DNA of 64,000 nt from Doris montereyensis (Eukaryota > Mollusca > Gastropoda > Nudibranchia > Dorididae), in assembly GCA_037039925.1 (NCBI GenBank), contig JAXRKP010000026.1, forward strand, positions 370,001 through 434,000, read 5' to 3'. Of this stretch, positions 1 through 16,039 are shown piece by piece (the first letter of the stretch is position 1; each line of letters begins with the position of its first letter). The notes below the pieces were generated by a model, which made no database searches, was not told the DNA's origin, and saw nothing but the letters and a program-made list of their open reading frames with translations. Position numbers and translations under genes: made by a program.

Positions 1-544
1 ATACACATTTTAATGTTATATTATACACATTTTAATGTTATATTATACACATTTTAATGTTATATTATACACATTTTAATGTTATATTATACACATTTTA
101 AATGTTATATTATACACATTTTAATGTTATATTATGCACGTTTTAAATGTTATATTATACACATTTCAATGTTATATTATGCACATTTTAAATGTTATAT
201 TATACACATTTTAATTTTATATTATACACATTTTAATGTTATATTATACACATTTTAATTTTATATTATATACATTTTAATGTTATATATGCACATTTTA
301 ATGTTATATTATACACATTTTAATGTTATATTATATACATTTTAATGTTATATTATACACATTTTAATGTTATATTATACACATTTTAATGTTACATTAT
401 ACACATTTTAATGTTATATTATACACATTTTAATGTTATATTATACACATTTTAATGTCATGTTATACACATTTTAATGTTATATTATATACATTTTAAT
501 GTTATATTATACACATTTTAATATTATATTATACACATTTTAAT
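1..544. repeat. 22-bp AT-rich minisatellite
   Basis: About 24 head-to-tail copies of a 22-bp unit containing ACACATTTTAATGTTATA. Copies differ by point changes and 1-bp indels. The array runs off the left edge, so its full length is unknown. No coding frame is preserved. Confidence 0.95.
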
Positions 545-1154
545 CACACAATGCTTAAATGTACGCAAAAAATAACTTATGTTTAGTAAACGTGCGTTTG
601 AATTCATATTTTAGCAATACAATGTGCCACTATTTAGACAATAAAGTTGTATATAATCTTATCTTATCTTACAATGTAGACCCACTGCATGAGAATAGGC
701 CACTATTGTCGTTAAGTGTAGTACAATGCAGTAGTTAGGTCTGGCAACACACTACACATTACACATCCGTCTGGATTCCAATAACCCATGACTAGAGTGA
801 GAGAAGGGCTTTGAATTGCGCGCGTGAAGATGTCGCTACGGCTGTTGTCAAAGCTATTGTAAGATATATGCAGGAAGTGGTGACGTAGTATACTTGGATG
901 CCCACTAGCGGCATTGAATGGGCTAGGTAGACATCTGGATATCTACATAGCCTTTTTCATTTTTATAATTGGTCTTATTTCTCGTTGATGTATTTTTATA
1001 GTTGGTCTATTTTTATGGTCGATGTATTTCATCAAAAGCGATTTTCGGAAGGGGTCTCCACAACGATCATTTTGCGTTGTCAATAAATTTTAAGCGGGCA
1101 CAACACATGGCTTTGGAGTTTTTCCCCATATGGATCTTCGCTATTGTGTTGAAA
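545..1154. other. unique sequence, no gene seen
   Basis: No convincing exon. At 630-672 there is a GACAATAAAG motif followed by a short TCTTA repeat, which looks like the 3' tail of a retroposon; the same motif recurs near 20345 and 41632. Confidence 0.5.
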
Positions 1155-1318
1155 GGACAAAGTACCACCATCGGTTGGTAGTAGCTGTAAAGTACCAGAC
1201 AGATTGGAACGTACAGCTGATGGCCAGATGACAGATCAAACATTTTTGGCCCCAAGTCCATCCACAAAACAAACGGAAGAATATCCCACACAGAGACAAG
1301 CCGCTTCCTATGCCAGAA
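1155..1318 (-). pseudogene. partial duplicate of the MFS transporter gene
   Basis: This stretch closely matches 1750-1923, inside the MFS gene and in the same orientation, but has lost 12 nt and carries many substitutions. In the intact gene the matching region encodes a membrane segment with an RLFCGYLVDGLG-like stretch followed by another ending near TNRWWYF. Only about 55 codons are present and both ends stop abruptly. It is best read as a broken fragment of a local duplication rather than an exon. Confidence 0.7.
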
Positions 1319-1500
1319 ATTGGATCAGAAATGAATTTCTACTCGAAACACAAGGAAATGTTATGTATATCTATTTATGCACAAAAACAGTATTTGAACC
1401 CATGACGTCTGGTTTACGGGCCACCCACTAAGAACCGATGCTCTTACTTCATTTCACATCAATTCGCATATGTTGCACACGACATGACCTTGACCTAGAC

Positions 1501-2888
1501 CTACATTCGAACGACGGTGAGAAGCAAGGAACAAAACGCAAAACAGCTACTGAGGAAGAAAAGCCAAAACCAGCCAAGCTCGTCCAGAACCAAGTTCATT
1601 AACGGTGGAGAAATCAACATGGCCAAAACCAATCCTAAATTTATCAAAAAAAGGTTTGTAGAGCAATGCTCCTTTCCAAACAATTTGACGACCACGATGG
1701 GATAAATGACGTAGACGTTGTTGTAGACAGCAAAGAGGACGTTGGTCCAGACAAAGTACCACCATCGGTTGGTAGTAGCTGTGAAGTACCAGACAGATTG
1801 TAACGTACAGCTGATGACCAGATGACAGATCAGCGCATTTTTTACACCAAGTCCATCCACGAGATAGCCACAAAACAAGCGGAAGAATACCCCACACAGA
1901 GACAAGCCGCTTCCTATTCCAGCCAGGAACTTATCGTCTGCTATCCACAGCTGTCCAAAGAGTTTATAATTCGTGCTGCACAGAAGTTGCCCAAAAGCAA
2001 GGACAAAGGCTGATACAAAGAGGATATAGAACTTCTCCGATTTCAGAACCTCACTCGGCTGAAAATCCTTCTCCTCTGTCTGAAAAAGGGATTGCTTTTC
2101 CTTTGCCATCATCTCACTCTGCCTCTCTTTCTTACAACCACTGTCTGAATTCGTCAATGTTGTTTGTGAGCCACAACGCTCGTTATGGAGACTGCTTAAG
2201 TTTGATATCGACACATCTTTCTCAATGTCACGTGTCAGGGACGTCCGTGTCCTGAGAAAGCAAAAGCCAAACACTTGAAAGCCTGACATGACAGCTCCAG
2301 TCAATAGAAAGGCCTTGGGAACTCTATCTACAACTTGTGTTTGGGAAAAATAGGCCATTTCACCTTTTGTCACATTTGGGTTTAAGTTGTCGGGATTGGT
2401 GTAAGCTGTAATTACCTGGTTTATTAAAATGCCACCGATGCCAGAGGCAGCACTCGCTGTGGCCGTTGCTGTCCCAACGTTGTGATCAAACCAGCCAGCG
2501 GCGTATTGTAGGAGATCGTTGACACCATTCCGTTTCCGATGCCACCAAGAAAACTGAATGTGAAACTCATAGCCCAAACCGTATGTTGTACTGTAAAATA
2601 AGTCAAGGCTGTCCCACTGACATACAAAGATATGCCGACAGCCATCGTAAATCTTAAACTGAATTTCCGTTGCATCAAAGCCCCAACCAAAATTCCTACG
2701 CTGAACGAAATTGAAAACAGTCCCAGAATCCAGGTCAAGTCGAGATCTCCAGGCCTTGGGCCAGTAACGCTGTATTGAAAAGAGTAGATGTAAGGAAGAA
2801 AATTGCCAAGGTACATGGACACTCCATTCGGGCAGTTGATCATTGCCAGTCCAAAAAGGACAAATATTTGCATGGACTTATGGCCCAT
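1501..2888 (-). CDS. MFS transporter, oxalate/formate antiporter-like (frame break)
   Basis: Two overlapping minus-strand frames (2888-2424 and 2577-1501) join into one protein of about 462 residues if one base is missing near 2485-2500. The first half gives a cytosolic start, hydrophobic helices and a small loop followed by helices ending in GGIGNGMVSTISYNTP, a segment typical of OFA-type MFS carriers. The second frame continues with WFDHNVGTATA, helix 6, a polar charged central loop of about 75 residues, and six more helices. The stop is at 1503-1501. The family moves small organic anions such as oxalate, formate or pyruvate across membranes; the substrate here cannot be read from sequence. 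No intron is visible, so it may be a retrogene. The ATG at 2888 follows an in-frame stop; an ATG at 2873 is the alternative. Family call fairly sure, functionality unsure. Confidence 0.8.
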
Positions 2889-3340
2889 GTCAAAAGTTAT
2901 ATGTAGCCAAATATTTGCATGGACTTGTGGCCCTTGTCAAAAGTTATATATAGACAAATATTTGAATGGACTTGTGGACCATGTCAAAAGTTGTATGTAG
3001 CCAAATATTTGCATGGACTTGTGGCCCTTGTCAAAAGTTGTATATAGACAAATATTTGAATGGACTTGTGGCCCTTGTCAAAAGTTGTATGTAGCCAAAT
3101 ATTTGCATGGACTTGTGGCCCTTGTCAAAAGTTATATGTAGCCAAATATTTGAATGGACTTGTGGCCCTTGTCAAAAGTTGTGTGTAGCCAAATATTTGA
3201 ATGGACTTGTGGCCCTTGTCAAAAGTTGTATGTAGCGTGGTTGATGCATTTGCTGTGGCAAAAGTTGACGGGCCAAATATTTGAATGGACTTGATCAATA
3301 TTTCAAAAGTTGTATGTAGCGTGGTTGATGCAACTGCCAA
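2866..3340. repeat. 47-bp minisatellite at the MFS gene start
   Basis: Eight or so copies of a 47-bp unit containing GGACTTGTGGCCCTTGTCAA, followed by decayed longer units to about 3340 that carry an extra GTAGCGTGGTTGATGCA segment. The leftmost unit overlaps the first codons of the MFS gene, so unit and gene start share sequence. Confidence 0.9.
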
Positions 3341-3481
3341 TGACGTTTAAAAGCCATACCAGTAGAATAGAAATACAAGATCAATATTTTGACTTTCGAT
3401 CTACCGATAGCCATTGTTGATAGTGATACTGTCAATAAAAGTTGCTTGCATGCAATGCTAGAGGATTGTGTGAAATTATTT

Positions 3482-3538
<57 letters not shown>

Positions 3539-4039
3539 GTATCTTCGTGCTTGTCTGTTAAAAGACAGATCAAGAGGAATGTGAAATACTATTGAAATGA
3601 AAGGCCTACTATATAGAAAATGAGACAGGACAAGGACAGAGACATTTTCGAACAGAATCGTTCTCCTTCAGTCACAGGAAGACAGAGAAACAATGGCTAC
3701 TCAAACGGTGGTGAGAGGGAGTAATGGCAGCGGAAAAAATGGAAACAAACACAAATACAAATTGTATATATTACAAGCATGCCCGTAAGTAAATGAGGAA
3801 TAATGATTTAAAAATTATAATTACTACAAAGCTGGGTCTCTTGAACCTTGATTGTGGTTAACTCAGAAACCACTGTATCGGATACGGGTGATATCAAGGA
3901 CGATTATTAAATCAAATCAGCACTCGATACTGAAGTTACGCCGATTTTTTACGTAGTACCTGATACTTAAGTTTTCTTTCTTCTTTCTTTATCAGCTCCC
4001 ATTGTAAAGGACTGGGGGTTTACCTCCTTCCTAACAATT
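3341..4039. other. mostly unique; (AT)n at 3484-3534
   Basis: Contains an AT dinucleotide run of about 25 units. At 3972-4015 there is a second retroposon-like 3' tail on the minus strand (GGGAGCTGATAAAGAAAGAA), just past the tail of the LINE copy next door. No exon recognised. Confidence 0.6.
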
Positions 4040-5075
4040 TTTTCTTTCTTTATCACTTTTCACTCTACCCTTCCGGTGTATGGCTTTAGATGCCCGAAAT
4101 GATCTTTCTCTAGGCGGCCCTGTCCTGAAATTTTCTGTTTCCTTCCGTGAATGTTAGATTTCTTTGCTTTAATGCCTCTTTTATATCTTCTTCCTACTTT
4201 CTCCGAGGTATGCCTTTTGGTATTTTACCTTGAGTTTTAGCACTGTTTACTGATTGAGCTATTCTATTGTCAATCATTCTGTTTACATACCGAAACCATC
4301 TGAGTTGATTTATTTCTATCTTAGTTTTTATGCCATAGGCTTTTGTTTGATCTCTTATTGCTGTGTTTCTGATTTTGTCTCCTTTAGCTACTACTCTTCT
4401 TATATATTTCATTTCAGCTGCTTGTACTCTATTGCATTACCTACTGTCTAAGGTCCAGGTTTCACTGTCATGGAGGAGAGTAGGACAATAAACTGTGCTG
4501 TACACTGCTATTCTGGTTTTTGTTGACAATTTTTGTTTTCCTACAAATGCCTTTCCTAGATGGTTATATAGTGCACTTGCCTTCTGGATCCTCCGGCTGC
4601 TTTCTTCTCTTAGTTTTCCCTCTGAGTTAATCATTACTCGTAGGTAATTGCAGAGTTGAACTTATTTTTAATTTCCCCTACCCAGTTTAAGACTTTGTGT
4701 TTTGGCTTCCCTAGTTACCAGCATTGTTTTGGTTGCCTTTGCATTTACTCTCATTCCTCTTTTATTTAATTCAGTATTCATCGTGTTGATGTTCGACTGA
4801 AGGCGCTCTGATTTTCCAAACAGAACTAAATCATCGGCAAATGAAAGCATTGATACATTGACTGGTTTGAGCTTCCACAAACCTACATTCATTTTCTTAA
4901 TTTTTGAGGGTGCCTTTGCGGCTGAAGCCATAAATGTGATAAACAAAAGAGGACTTAGGATACAAACCTGTCTTACTGCTATGTCTACATCAAGTTCTTC
5001 AGATATGTTTCCAGCTACACTTGAGTGTTCTAATTTTGCTCTAATAATCGTACCTGGCATCATCTGTAACCACAG
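4040..5075 (-). mobile_element. RTE-like LINE, 5'-truncated copy A
   Basis: Minus-strand reverse transcriptase remains with several frame breaks. Visible are a catalytic-motif segment LSFADDLVLFGKSE near 4815-4850, a downstream block with STKTRIAVYSTVYCP, and the C-terminal block containing QLRWFRYVNRM, followed by a stop, a very short 3' untranslated part and a (GAAA)-type tail at 4040-4060. A short 3' UTR ending in a simple repeat is typical of RTE-clade LINEs. The endonuclease and the front of the reverse transcriptase are missing, as expected from incomplete target-primed insertion. Matches copies B (16040) and C (60125). Confidence 0.85.
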
Positions 5076-5155
5076 TCAAAGTTCCAAAGACCCGCTTTAT
5101 AATAAAGATAAATCCTCATTCAACATTATTTACAGACATGCTTGTATTATATATA

Positions 5156-5339
5156 CAAACACACACACACATACACACGCACACGCGCACTCACACACAC
5201 TCACACACACCCACATACACACAAGCACTCACACACACATACCCACATACACACACAAGCACTCACACACACACCCACATACACACACAAGCACTCACAC
5301 AAACACACACACGCACAAGCACTCACACACACACAAGCA

Positions 5340-5379
<40 letters not shown>

Positions 5380-5387
5380 ATAATAAT
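5156..5387. repeat. interrupted (CA)n microsatellite
   Basis: CA-rich tract with GCACT and CACATAC interruptions, lying about 80 bp beyond the truncated 5' end of LINE copy A. Confidence 0.95.
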
Positions 5388-5982
5388 ATGTAAATAGACC
5401 TGCAATATCGCTCTTTTTATTCACTAGTACTACTACTATCTACTTCGAGTTTCTAGAATCTTCGGTTGATGGTTGATGTGTCGAACAACGTATGAACCAT
5501 GCGCACATAGTAACTACGATATAGGAGAATCGACATTTCAAAGGCAATGAACAATGATGGTACACTTACAAGATCGTTATCAAAATCCTGTACAAGGTTG
5601 AAACCTTAACATGGCATAACTTCAATCTTTAATTATCCTGGACAGGTAAAGCAATTCGTAGATCATTTCTAACGTTTTGGGCCCTGAGACATAGATCGTA
5701 TGGCATTTCTTTCCGTTTTGCTATCTGTCCTCACAATCGCACACTGTGAGCAAATGATAATAATAAATCTGTATTGCCCATTCAAGGCAATCTTTATGTT
5801 TGACATAGTGCTTAGGAAATCGAACACATAGGATATACATATATTGACATTGGAAATTAGGGGTGGAAATTGGATGTACTTTGAAAGATATATAACGGTA
5901 GAATTACATATATTTATATATACATTTATACTAAACATGCCGCCTCTTATAATATGCAAGCAAACGCACATAATATGCAGGC
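5388..5982. other. unique sequence, no gene seen
   Basis: AT-rich, with no splice-bounded coding segment that I could support. Confidence 0.4.
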
Positions 5983-6022
5983 AGTGATGATGATGATGAT
6001 GAGGATGACGATGATGAGGATG

Positions 6023-6064
<42 letters not shown>
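5983..6064. repeat. (GAT)n microsatellite
   Basis: GAT trinucleotide tract with GAG and GAC interruptions in its first half and a pure second half. Confidence 0.95.
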
Positions 6065-6066
<2 letters not shown>

Positions 6067-6311
6067 ATTACAACGGTGTGCTTAAACGATTAAAAACACT
6101 CATATAACCTGATATATGGCATATGCATCCTTCACATGCATATTATTGAATTCCAAATATATCTGGGCGTTCATATTGAATGTAATTTCCTAAATCCATA
6201 TTATGTAAACATACATACATAGAAGTATATAGATGCATACCTAGCACCATATACACACAAATGATTACGAGCGACCAGCTGGCGGGTGGTGGCAGTAACG
6301 ACACGTGGCTT

Positions 6312-6610
6312 CACACTCTCATTGGCCAATCTTTTCGGAAACCACACTCTCATTGGCCAATCTTTTCGGAAACCACACTCTCATTGGCAAATCTTTTCGG
6401 AAACCACACTCTCATTGGCAAATCTTTTGGGAAACCACACTCGGAAACCACACTCTCATTGGCAAATCTTTTGGGAAACCACACTCTCATTGGCAAATCT
6501 TTTGGGAAACCACACTCTCATTGGCAAATCTCGGAAACTTCCGAATGGAAACCACACCTCATTAGCAAATCTTTTGGGAAACCACACTTTCATTGCAAAA
6601 CATTTCCGAA
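6312..6610. repeat. 31-bp minisatellite
   Basis: About nine copies of a 31-bp unit containing CTCTCATTGGCAAATCTTTT, with internal deletions in two copies. An early subtype has GGCCAATC and a later one GGCAAATC. Confidence 0.9.
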
Positions 6611-7100
<490 letters not shown>

Positions 7101-7162
7101 ATTGACATATGTATTTTTAACGGTATTTGTCCCGGTCTAGTGATCTACCAATAAAACCGTTA

Positions 7163-8268
<1,106 letters not shown>

Positions 8269-8300
8269 GTGTAATAGTGGTGTTTGGTGACGGGTGAGGA

Positions 8301-8610
8301 TGAAGAAACGAAGAAGAAGAAGAAGAAGAAGAAGAAGAAGGTGAGGAAGAAGAAACAATGAAGAAGAAGAAGAAGAAGAAGAAGAAGAAGAAGAAGAAGA
8401 AGAAGAAGAAGAAGAAGAAGAAGAAGAAGAAGAAGAAGAAGAAGAAGAAGAAGAAGAAGAAGAAGAAGAAGAAGAAGAAGAAGAAGAAGAAGAAGAAGAA
8501 GAAGAAGAAGAAGAAGAAGAAGAAGAAGAAGAAGAAGAAGAAGAAGAAGAAGAAGAAGAAGAAGAAGAAGAAGAAGAAGAAGAAGAAGAAGAAGAAGAAG
8601 AAGAAAGAAG
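8301..8610. repeat. (GAA)n polypurine tract
   Basis: About 100 GAA triplets with a few early interruptions (near 8341-8360). Open frames reading poly-Lys, poly-Phe or poly-Leu are artefacts. Confidence 0.98.
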
Positions 8611-11460
8611 GTCGATAATCTCGACAATGATGAACGATAATGCTCTGTCCCCGTAAAATGTACAAGGCCTTTATTACTGTTTCTGAGGTTAATCGCTGAT
8701 TCACAATGTGATACTTTGATCGGCGAATTGATAATCTGGATGTCTCGATAATCTGGACAAATTGATCGGAATGGAGGTGTTCGGATTATCGAGAAGTGGT
8801 TGTATGTCATTGTATTCATTGCATAACCAAATTTATGTTGATGTTCATCATGATATCATCTCTTTGTTCAGATAACACGGTTTGCTTTGTTGTGATTGAA
8901 TGGATTTTTATATCTATTAGTAGATGTAAATCAAAAAATTCTATGAGTTCTTGAATACATAATAAATATTGTACTTATAATCAATTAAGTTAATTACCTC
9001 CTTGTAAATCGATTGAGTTTGTTATTTCTTTTCTGAGGATAACAGTGATTTTTTAGATTTAATACCATGCACCAAAGTAATTTCGAGCATGACATACCGG
9101 ATATAAATTTTGCTTTTGCATGCAATCTTAAATGTTATATCATCATGTTAGTTTGGGTTCGACATTGTGCACGGTCACGCGTCACCCCTGCTTTGCTAAG
9201 ATTCCAATACGACAGTCAGCAATCACGGACACTGTTTAGTAGTAATTAGTCACTTCGCAAAAACAACCTTTGACCTTACTTGACCAATGCCCTTTCACCT
9301 TAATTAAGCCATGACAGTCCAGTCAGCGAGACGAAAAAAGGTACACAACAAGAGGTCGAGTCCGGACAGACTCTAGATCTATCTAAATTTTAAAATCTAA
9401 ATCTTGATCTCGATTCCTGGATAATCAGGATCATTCTCATCTCATATCTAGATCCAGAAAATTTAGATTCTAGATTAATTCTTGTGTTCTGCTCTCACTC
9501 TTATTGTTTTAGGTTTGTCACCTCAAGTTCGTCAACTCACTGACCAGCTGACTGCCACTGGAACGCATGTTCGCTGATTGCTGAGTTCTGTTCAATAGTG
9601 TTGTGAGCTTGTAATCACGACGACACTGGTTCAAACTCCATGGCTGGTCATTTTTGTTCACTGCGTTTCAATTATAGGAAAGGTAGAATCTAGATTCTAG
9701 ATGTAGATCTACTTCACTCTGCTTTCCTTATTTAATACTTGACTCGGGTGACCCAGCTAGAGATTCTAGGTAGACTGGTAGATCTAGGAAGAGGTAGAGA
9801 AAGTAGATCAAAGTGATGTCAGTAAGAAGCGCATAACATGCTGCTGTGCTTGCGCTGTAATGCTCCTCAGGTAGCTGAAAGGAACTTTCAATGAAATGTG
9901 GAGGATAAATAGCGTATGTACAGTCGGTGAGCCTGCACTTGCGTGGGGATATATGGACTACAAATTCATCATTATCTTTACAGAGGAGATGTAGTAATGT
10001 TAGATATTAAATCGGAACTCCTTAACCCTTTTTAGGTGGGTCCCGTATCTTTCCATGCCGCTGGTCACTCTAAGCACACCTATGCTAAAAGCGGGTCCCA
10101 TACATTTGCATCACTCCCGGCCTTCCAGCAAGACAAAGCGTTATTGGCAGGTCCTGTATAACTGCACTGTGGTGCACTCAAAGACGGGTTTTGGGAATGC
10201 CTCTATTCTGACCAATTACACTGAGCAACCCACGCCACACCAAACAGAGAAAGTCTATTAGTTTAAAGGGGTAAAACTGATAGTTCATTAGCCAAGTCTA
10301 ACACACACTCAATATATTTCTTATAAAGAGATACAACAACACACAGGAGCTCTATCTCAAATGCAGGCTGTAGACCCTCTGCAAAGTGGACAAAACCAAA
10401 GACTCTCGTCTTCGTATGGCCGACGCAACTTATGGACAGATGTCAATTATGTTAGTGAGAAACTCCACCCACAAGCAAGAAATAGTGATTGATATAAATA
10501 AAAGATATCAGTGACCAATCACATTTCACACCCATGTCAATAGAAAGAAACTGTGCTCAGGGTTGACCAATCAGGGGGAACTTTATGTTGATGGTTGTAT
10601 TGTCAAACGTTACATATGTCAAAATACATCTCCACCTCTTTTTCACATAATATAAGAATGAAGAGATTGGAGTGTTAAGTACAAGGGAAAATTGAAGCTT
10701 TCATCTGAGTTCAGAGACCAGCAACAAAGAGACTTTGATCTCTCAAACTGGTCCATTTCGCATGGTCATGATGACATGTGGTATATGGACAAGAGAAAGG
10801 GCGGCTATTTGAAGTGCATAGACATAAGAAACTACAAGAGTCTATCCTCCTACTGTATAGAAAGGACTGAGGAGGGAGACTTGCATCCAGAAATGGGGGG
10901 AAAATGTGAAAAACCCCTGGATTGCATAAGGGGTGCGGGCTGTTTGGGAGGAGGTGGATTACTATTGAACTGTAGGAAGGCAACAGGCAAACCAAGAAAA
11001 CAAAACGATGGTCACTCACGTCATTGTAAAGGAGAAGAGAGGGTGATACTAGTGATAGACATTGGGTAGGGAGGAGTTTTCAAAAGCATGTAGCTGAGGA
11101 GAGGTGTTAGGTCTGGGAAAGAGAGGGTGTTGCTGCAGCTGGGGTGATACACATTTGTGACAGCAGTAAGCCAGGGGAGCCTGTTTCTTTCATCATGGGA
11201 ATGTGTTACCTATGCGCATTGTACTCAGTCATGACATTAGTGAAAGGCGGTGGACATTTCCTCTAGTATGAGTGTTATAGTTCCATCATTTTGTTTAGAT
11301 GTGAGAATGAAAATGATTCCTTTAGAAATAAAAATAAATGTTGTTCATTGAAACTCTACTACATAAAATTCGACACAGCCAGCCACGCTATTATTGAATG
11401 ACTGGAGTAAAGCCTGACCATGCAGCCACGTGTCCCCCGCCTCCTCCCGTTATATGTTAC
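8611..11460. other. mostly unique; no supported gene
   Basis: The stretch at about 8720-8805 carries TCGATAATC-type motifs resembling a decayed pogo/Tigger terminal repeat. 9360-9480 and 9680-9810 are rich in TAGATCTA-like words. 10022-10275 looks like a small dispersed repeat with AACCCTTTTTA at one end and a rough inverse at the other. An open frame at 10692-11069 has no recognisable domain and I do not call it a gene. Confidence 0.4.
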
Positions 11461-11469
11461 CTCATCTCT

Positions 11470-11589
<120 letters not shown>

Positions 11590-11740
11590 GTTCTGTCTGT
11601 TCCTCTCTCTCTCATTCTCTCTCATTTCCTCCGTCCTCTTTATTCGTCTTTCTTTGTCTTCCTCGTTCTCTTTATGTCTCCTTTTTGTTTCCTTTCCTCT
11701 TTCTCTCTCCCTTTCTATCCCTCCCTCCCCTCTCTCCATA

Positions 11741-13890
<2,150 letters not shown>

Positions 13891-14566
13891 AGGATTGGTA
13901 TTTCTAGTACGTTACCTTTGAAAATGTGTAGTTTTCTAGCTTATTTATTTGACTTATAGACCTATATCAATCATAATACATATATTTGAAGACAAGAAAA
14001 CTCTTGGCCAATCTTTGCTGTAATTTCCTTGTCAGCTGACTCATCTGTTATATCTAGCATCGTCGAAGTCAAATAAATAAATTTGTCCACTTCCTCCATT
14101 TTTTTCCAAGATAAATTTGTTTGCTTGAATCAGACATTTATCCTCAAAAAGGGTCTTTTACTTTATAGTGCTGACTTTCAATTCAATCTGTCCTGCAAAT
14201 TTAGCATGGTCGTTTGTTTTTTTCTTGTACCCGGTACCAAAGAGAAAGGATTTGATGTCATTACTGAAGCCATCAATAATAATAGACAATCAATAATTTT
14301 GCTTTTTTTTGTAGTATTTGTTTTAATCATATTAGTGAAAATGTTTAATTCTATGCATGTCTTATCTTGAATGAAAAAATGCAATAGCAATTAAAAGGTA
14401 AAAACATCAAAAGAAAATGAAAACAGCTGCCTTAAGTAATTTGTGAAAGTAATGAAATGTCACATTTTTTCTCATTCTACAGAAGAATTTTTCGTTTCTC
14501 AAGTCCAGTCTTTGTGGATCACCAACAAACTTAAGACACCGAAGTTACCTGGTAACTCTTTGAAAG
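13891..14566. other. NUDT19 upstream region
   Basis: AT-rich sequence before the NUDT19 start. CATTCTACAG at about 14473-14482 resembles a 3' splice site and could begin a 5' UTR exon. No TATA box or other promoter element can be called with confidence. Confidence 0.4.
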
Positions 14567-15306
14567 ATGGCTGGTGTTCTCCAATTTTGGAGAGAATCAG
14601 CCTCTCTCCTGTTAGCCTCAAAGCGACTGCCACCACGTCAAGCAGCGCAGAGCGTATGGAACAAAATAGTTGGGAAAACTCCAGACTCTATCCCTGCAGA
14701 CCAAGAAGAATCACTACGTCTTCTTCTAATGAAACGACATAGCAGTAGTACATTTATGCCAGATACATATGTTTTTCCGGGAGGTATGTTAGATAATTCT
14801 GATTTTTCCAAAGACTGGCTTGACACTCTCAATCTAACAAAGGACACGTGTCATTTTTTTCCAAGGGAACTGCTGGTTCCCATATATTCAGCCGTAAACG
14901 AGAGCCGGAGTTCTCACTACTTCCAGCTGAAGTAGCTCTTAGGATAGCGGCAATAAGGGAAACTTTTGAAGAAAGTGGGATCTTATTAGCAAGGCCAGTG
15001 TCTGAAGTTAAATCTGCAAACCTTGCATCGGAATCCTCCCACCCTCTTGGCAGCTGCGTCCCACAGCATATCAGACGACAAAATACTCACCAACTGGAGA
15101 CAGAGGATCACGCAGGATTCAACACAGTTTCTGACCATGTGCAAGGAAATGGAAGTGGTGCCTGACATCTGGTCGTTGTATGAGTGGTCCAATTGGATGA
15201 CTCGCTTCTGTTACGATCTTCAAGGTTTGACACCGCCTTCTTCATCGGATGTGTGGATGAGGCACCTCAGATTTCTGTCAATTCTGGAGAGATGGACTCT
15301 GGTCTT
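14567..15306 (+). CDS. NUDT19: NUDT19-like Nudix hydrolase, exon 1
   Basis: First coding exon of a Nudix hydrolase of the NUDT19 type, which in mammals is a peroxisomal enzyme that hydrolyses coenzyme A and acyl-CoAs. The ATG has a good context (A at -3, G at +4) and begins MAGVLQFWRESASLLLA. The fold starts at LRLLLMKR, followed by MPDTYVFPGG; after the long insert typical of NUDT19 comes the Nudix core RETFEESGILL with its metal-binding glutamates, then a PDIWSLYEWSNW segment and RFDTAFFIG. Reading through needs three frame changes: one base lost at the T7 run at 14854-14860, one gained near 15020-15070, and one lost near 15221. The exon ends in phase 0 at a GTAGGT donor. Family call is strong; integrity is uncertain. 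Confidence 0.88.
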
Positions 15307-15667
15307 GTAGGTTGAGCGTTCTTGTTTGTTGTTTGTTTTTCTTTTGTTTATAGATTAGTCAATGTGCCTCATTAGTGAATTGAGTTATGATACACTTACT
15401 TATTGTCTGTAAGCCCTTAGAACACCTTTAGAAATTCAATTTGCATGCACATCGGGATCAGCCACTTATTTAAACCATTTCCGTCACTGAGGAATGCATT
15501 ATGAAAAAATTCAAGAATATATCTAAGAAGTAATGGAGTTCTATTCCATAATATCGGGTAAAGTTGGTAAAAAATTAGTAACTTTGTAAGATTGGATTGC
15601 AGATAGGCACAGCTGATGGTATTTTATTTTTGGTCTAGTAAATCAGTATTATATGACACCTTGAAGG

Positions 15668-15905
15668 TAGGGGCTCAATAGTCCAGAGACAAGGTGTCGG
15701 CCTCTCAACTAAAAGGTAGGTGGATTGACACCTAGTCTCCTCGGAGACAGACAATAAAAGGGAGGCCCTGTGTGCAGATCACAACGCTCTGTGCACGTTA
15801 AAGATCCCTTGGTTGTTTGAAGGGCAGTCCAGGTAAAAATTTAACATCCTACTAAAAACCCCGAGATCACCTTAGTTGTGGATGTGGATCAATCAAGTCA
15901 ATATA
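15668..15905 (+). mobile_element. tRNA-derived SINE, family A, copy 1
   Basis: Shares blocks in the same order with 18995-19305 (reverse) and 58935-59800: a head with AAGGTGTCGGCCTCTCAAC, a middle with GACAATAAAAGGGAGGCC, a GATCACAAC...TTAAAGATC segment, and a tail with TTAGTTGTGGATGTGG. This copy has lost the B-box part of the head. Confidence 0.75.
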
Positions 15906-16039
15906 AATAATATAAAGAATACTTGAAGGTATTGATATAATCCCTTAAAAAATAGATTTAAGAGTGATGGCGGAAAATGTGCTTATGATAGATAAAAGTA
16001 GTATTTACTGGCTGAAATTGTGTACTTTCTGATATAAAG

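Noticed and set aside
10692..11069. 125-codon open frame with many Cys and Gly residues
   Set aside because: No signal peptide, spaced Cys pattern or known domain; an opposing frame is open too.
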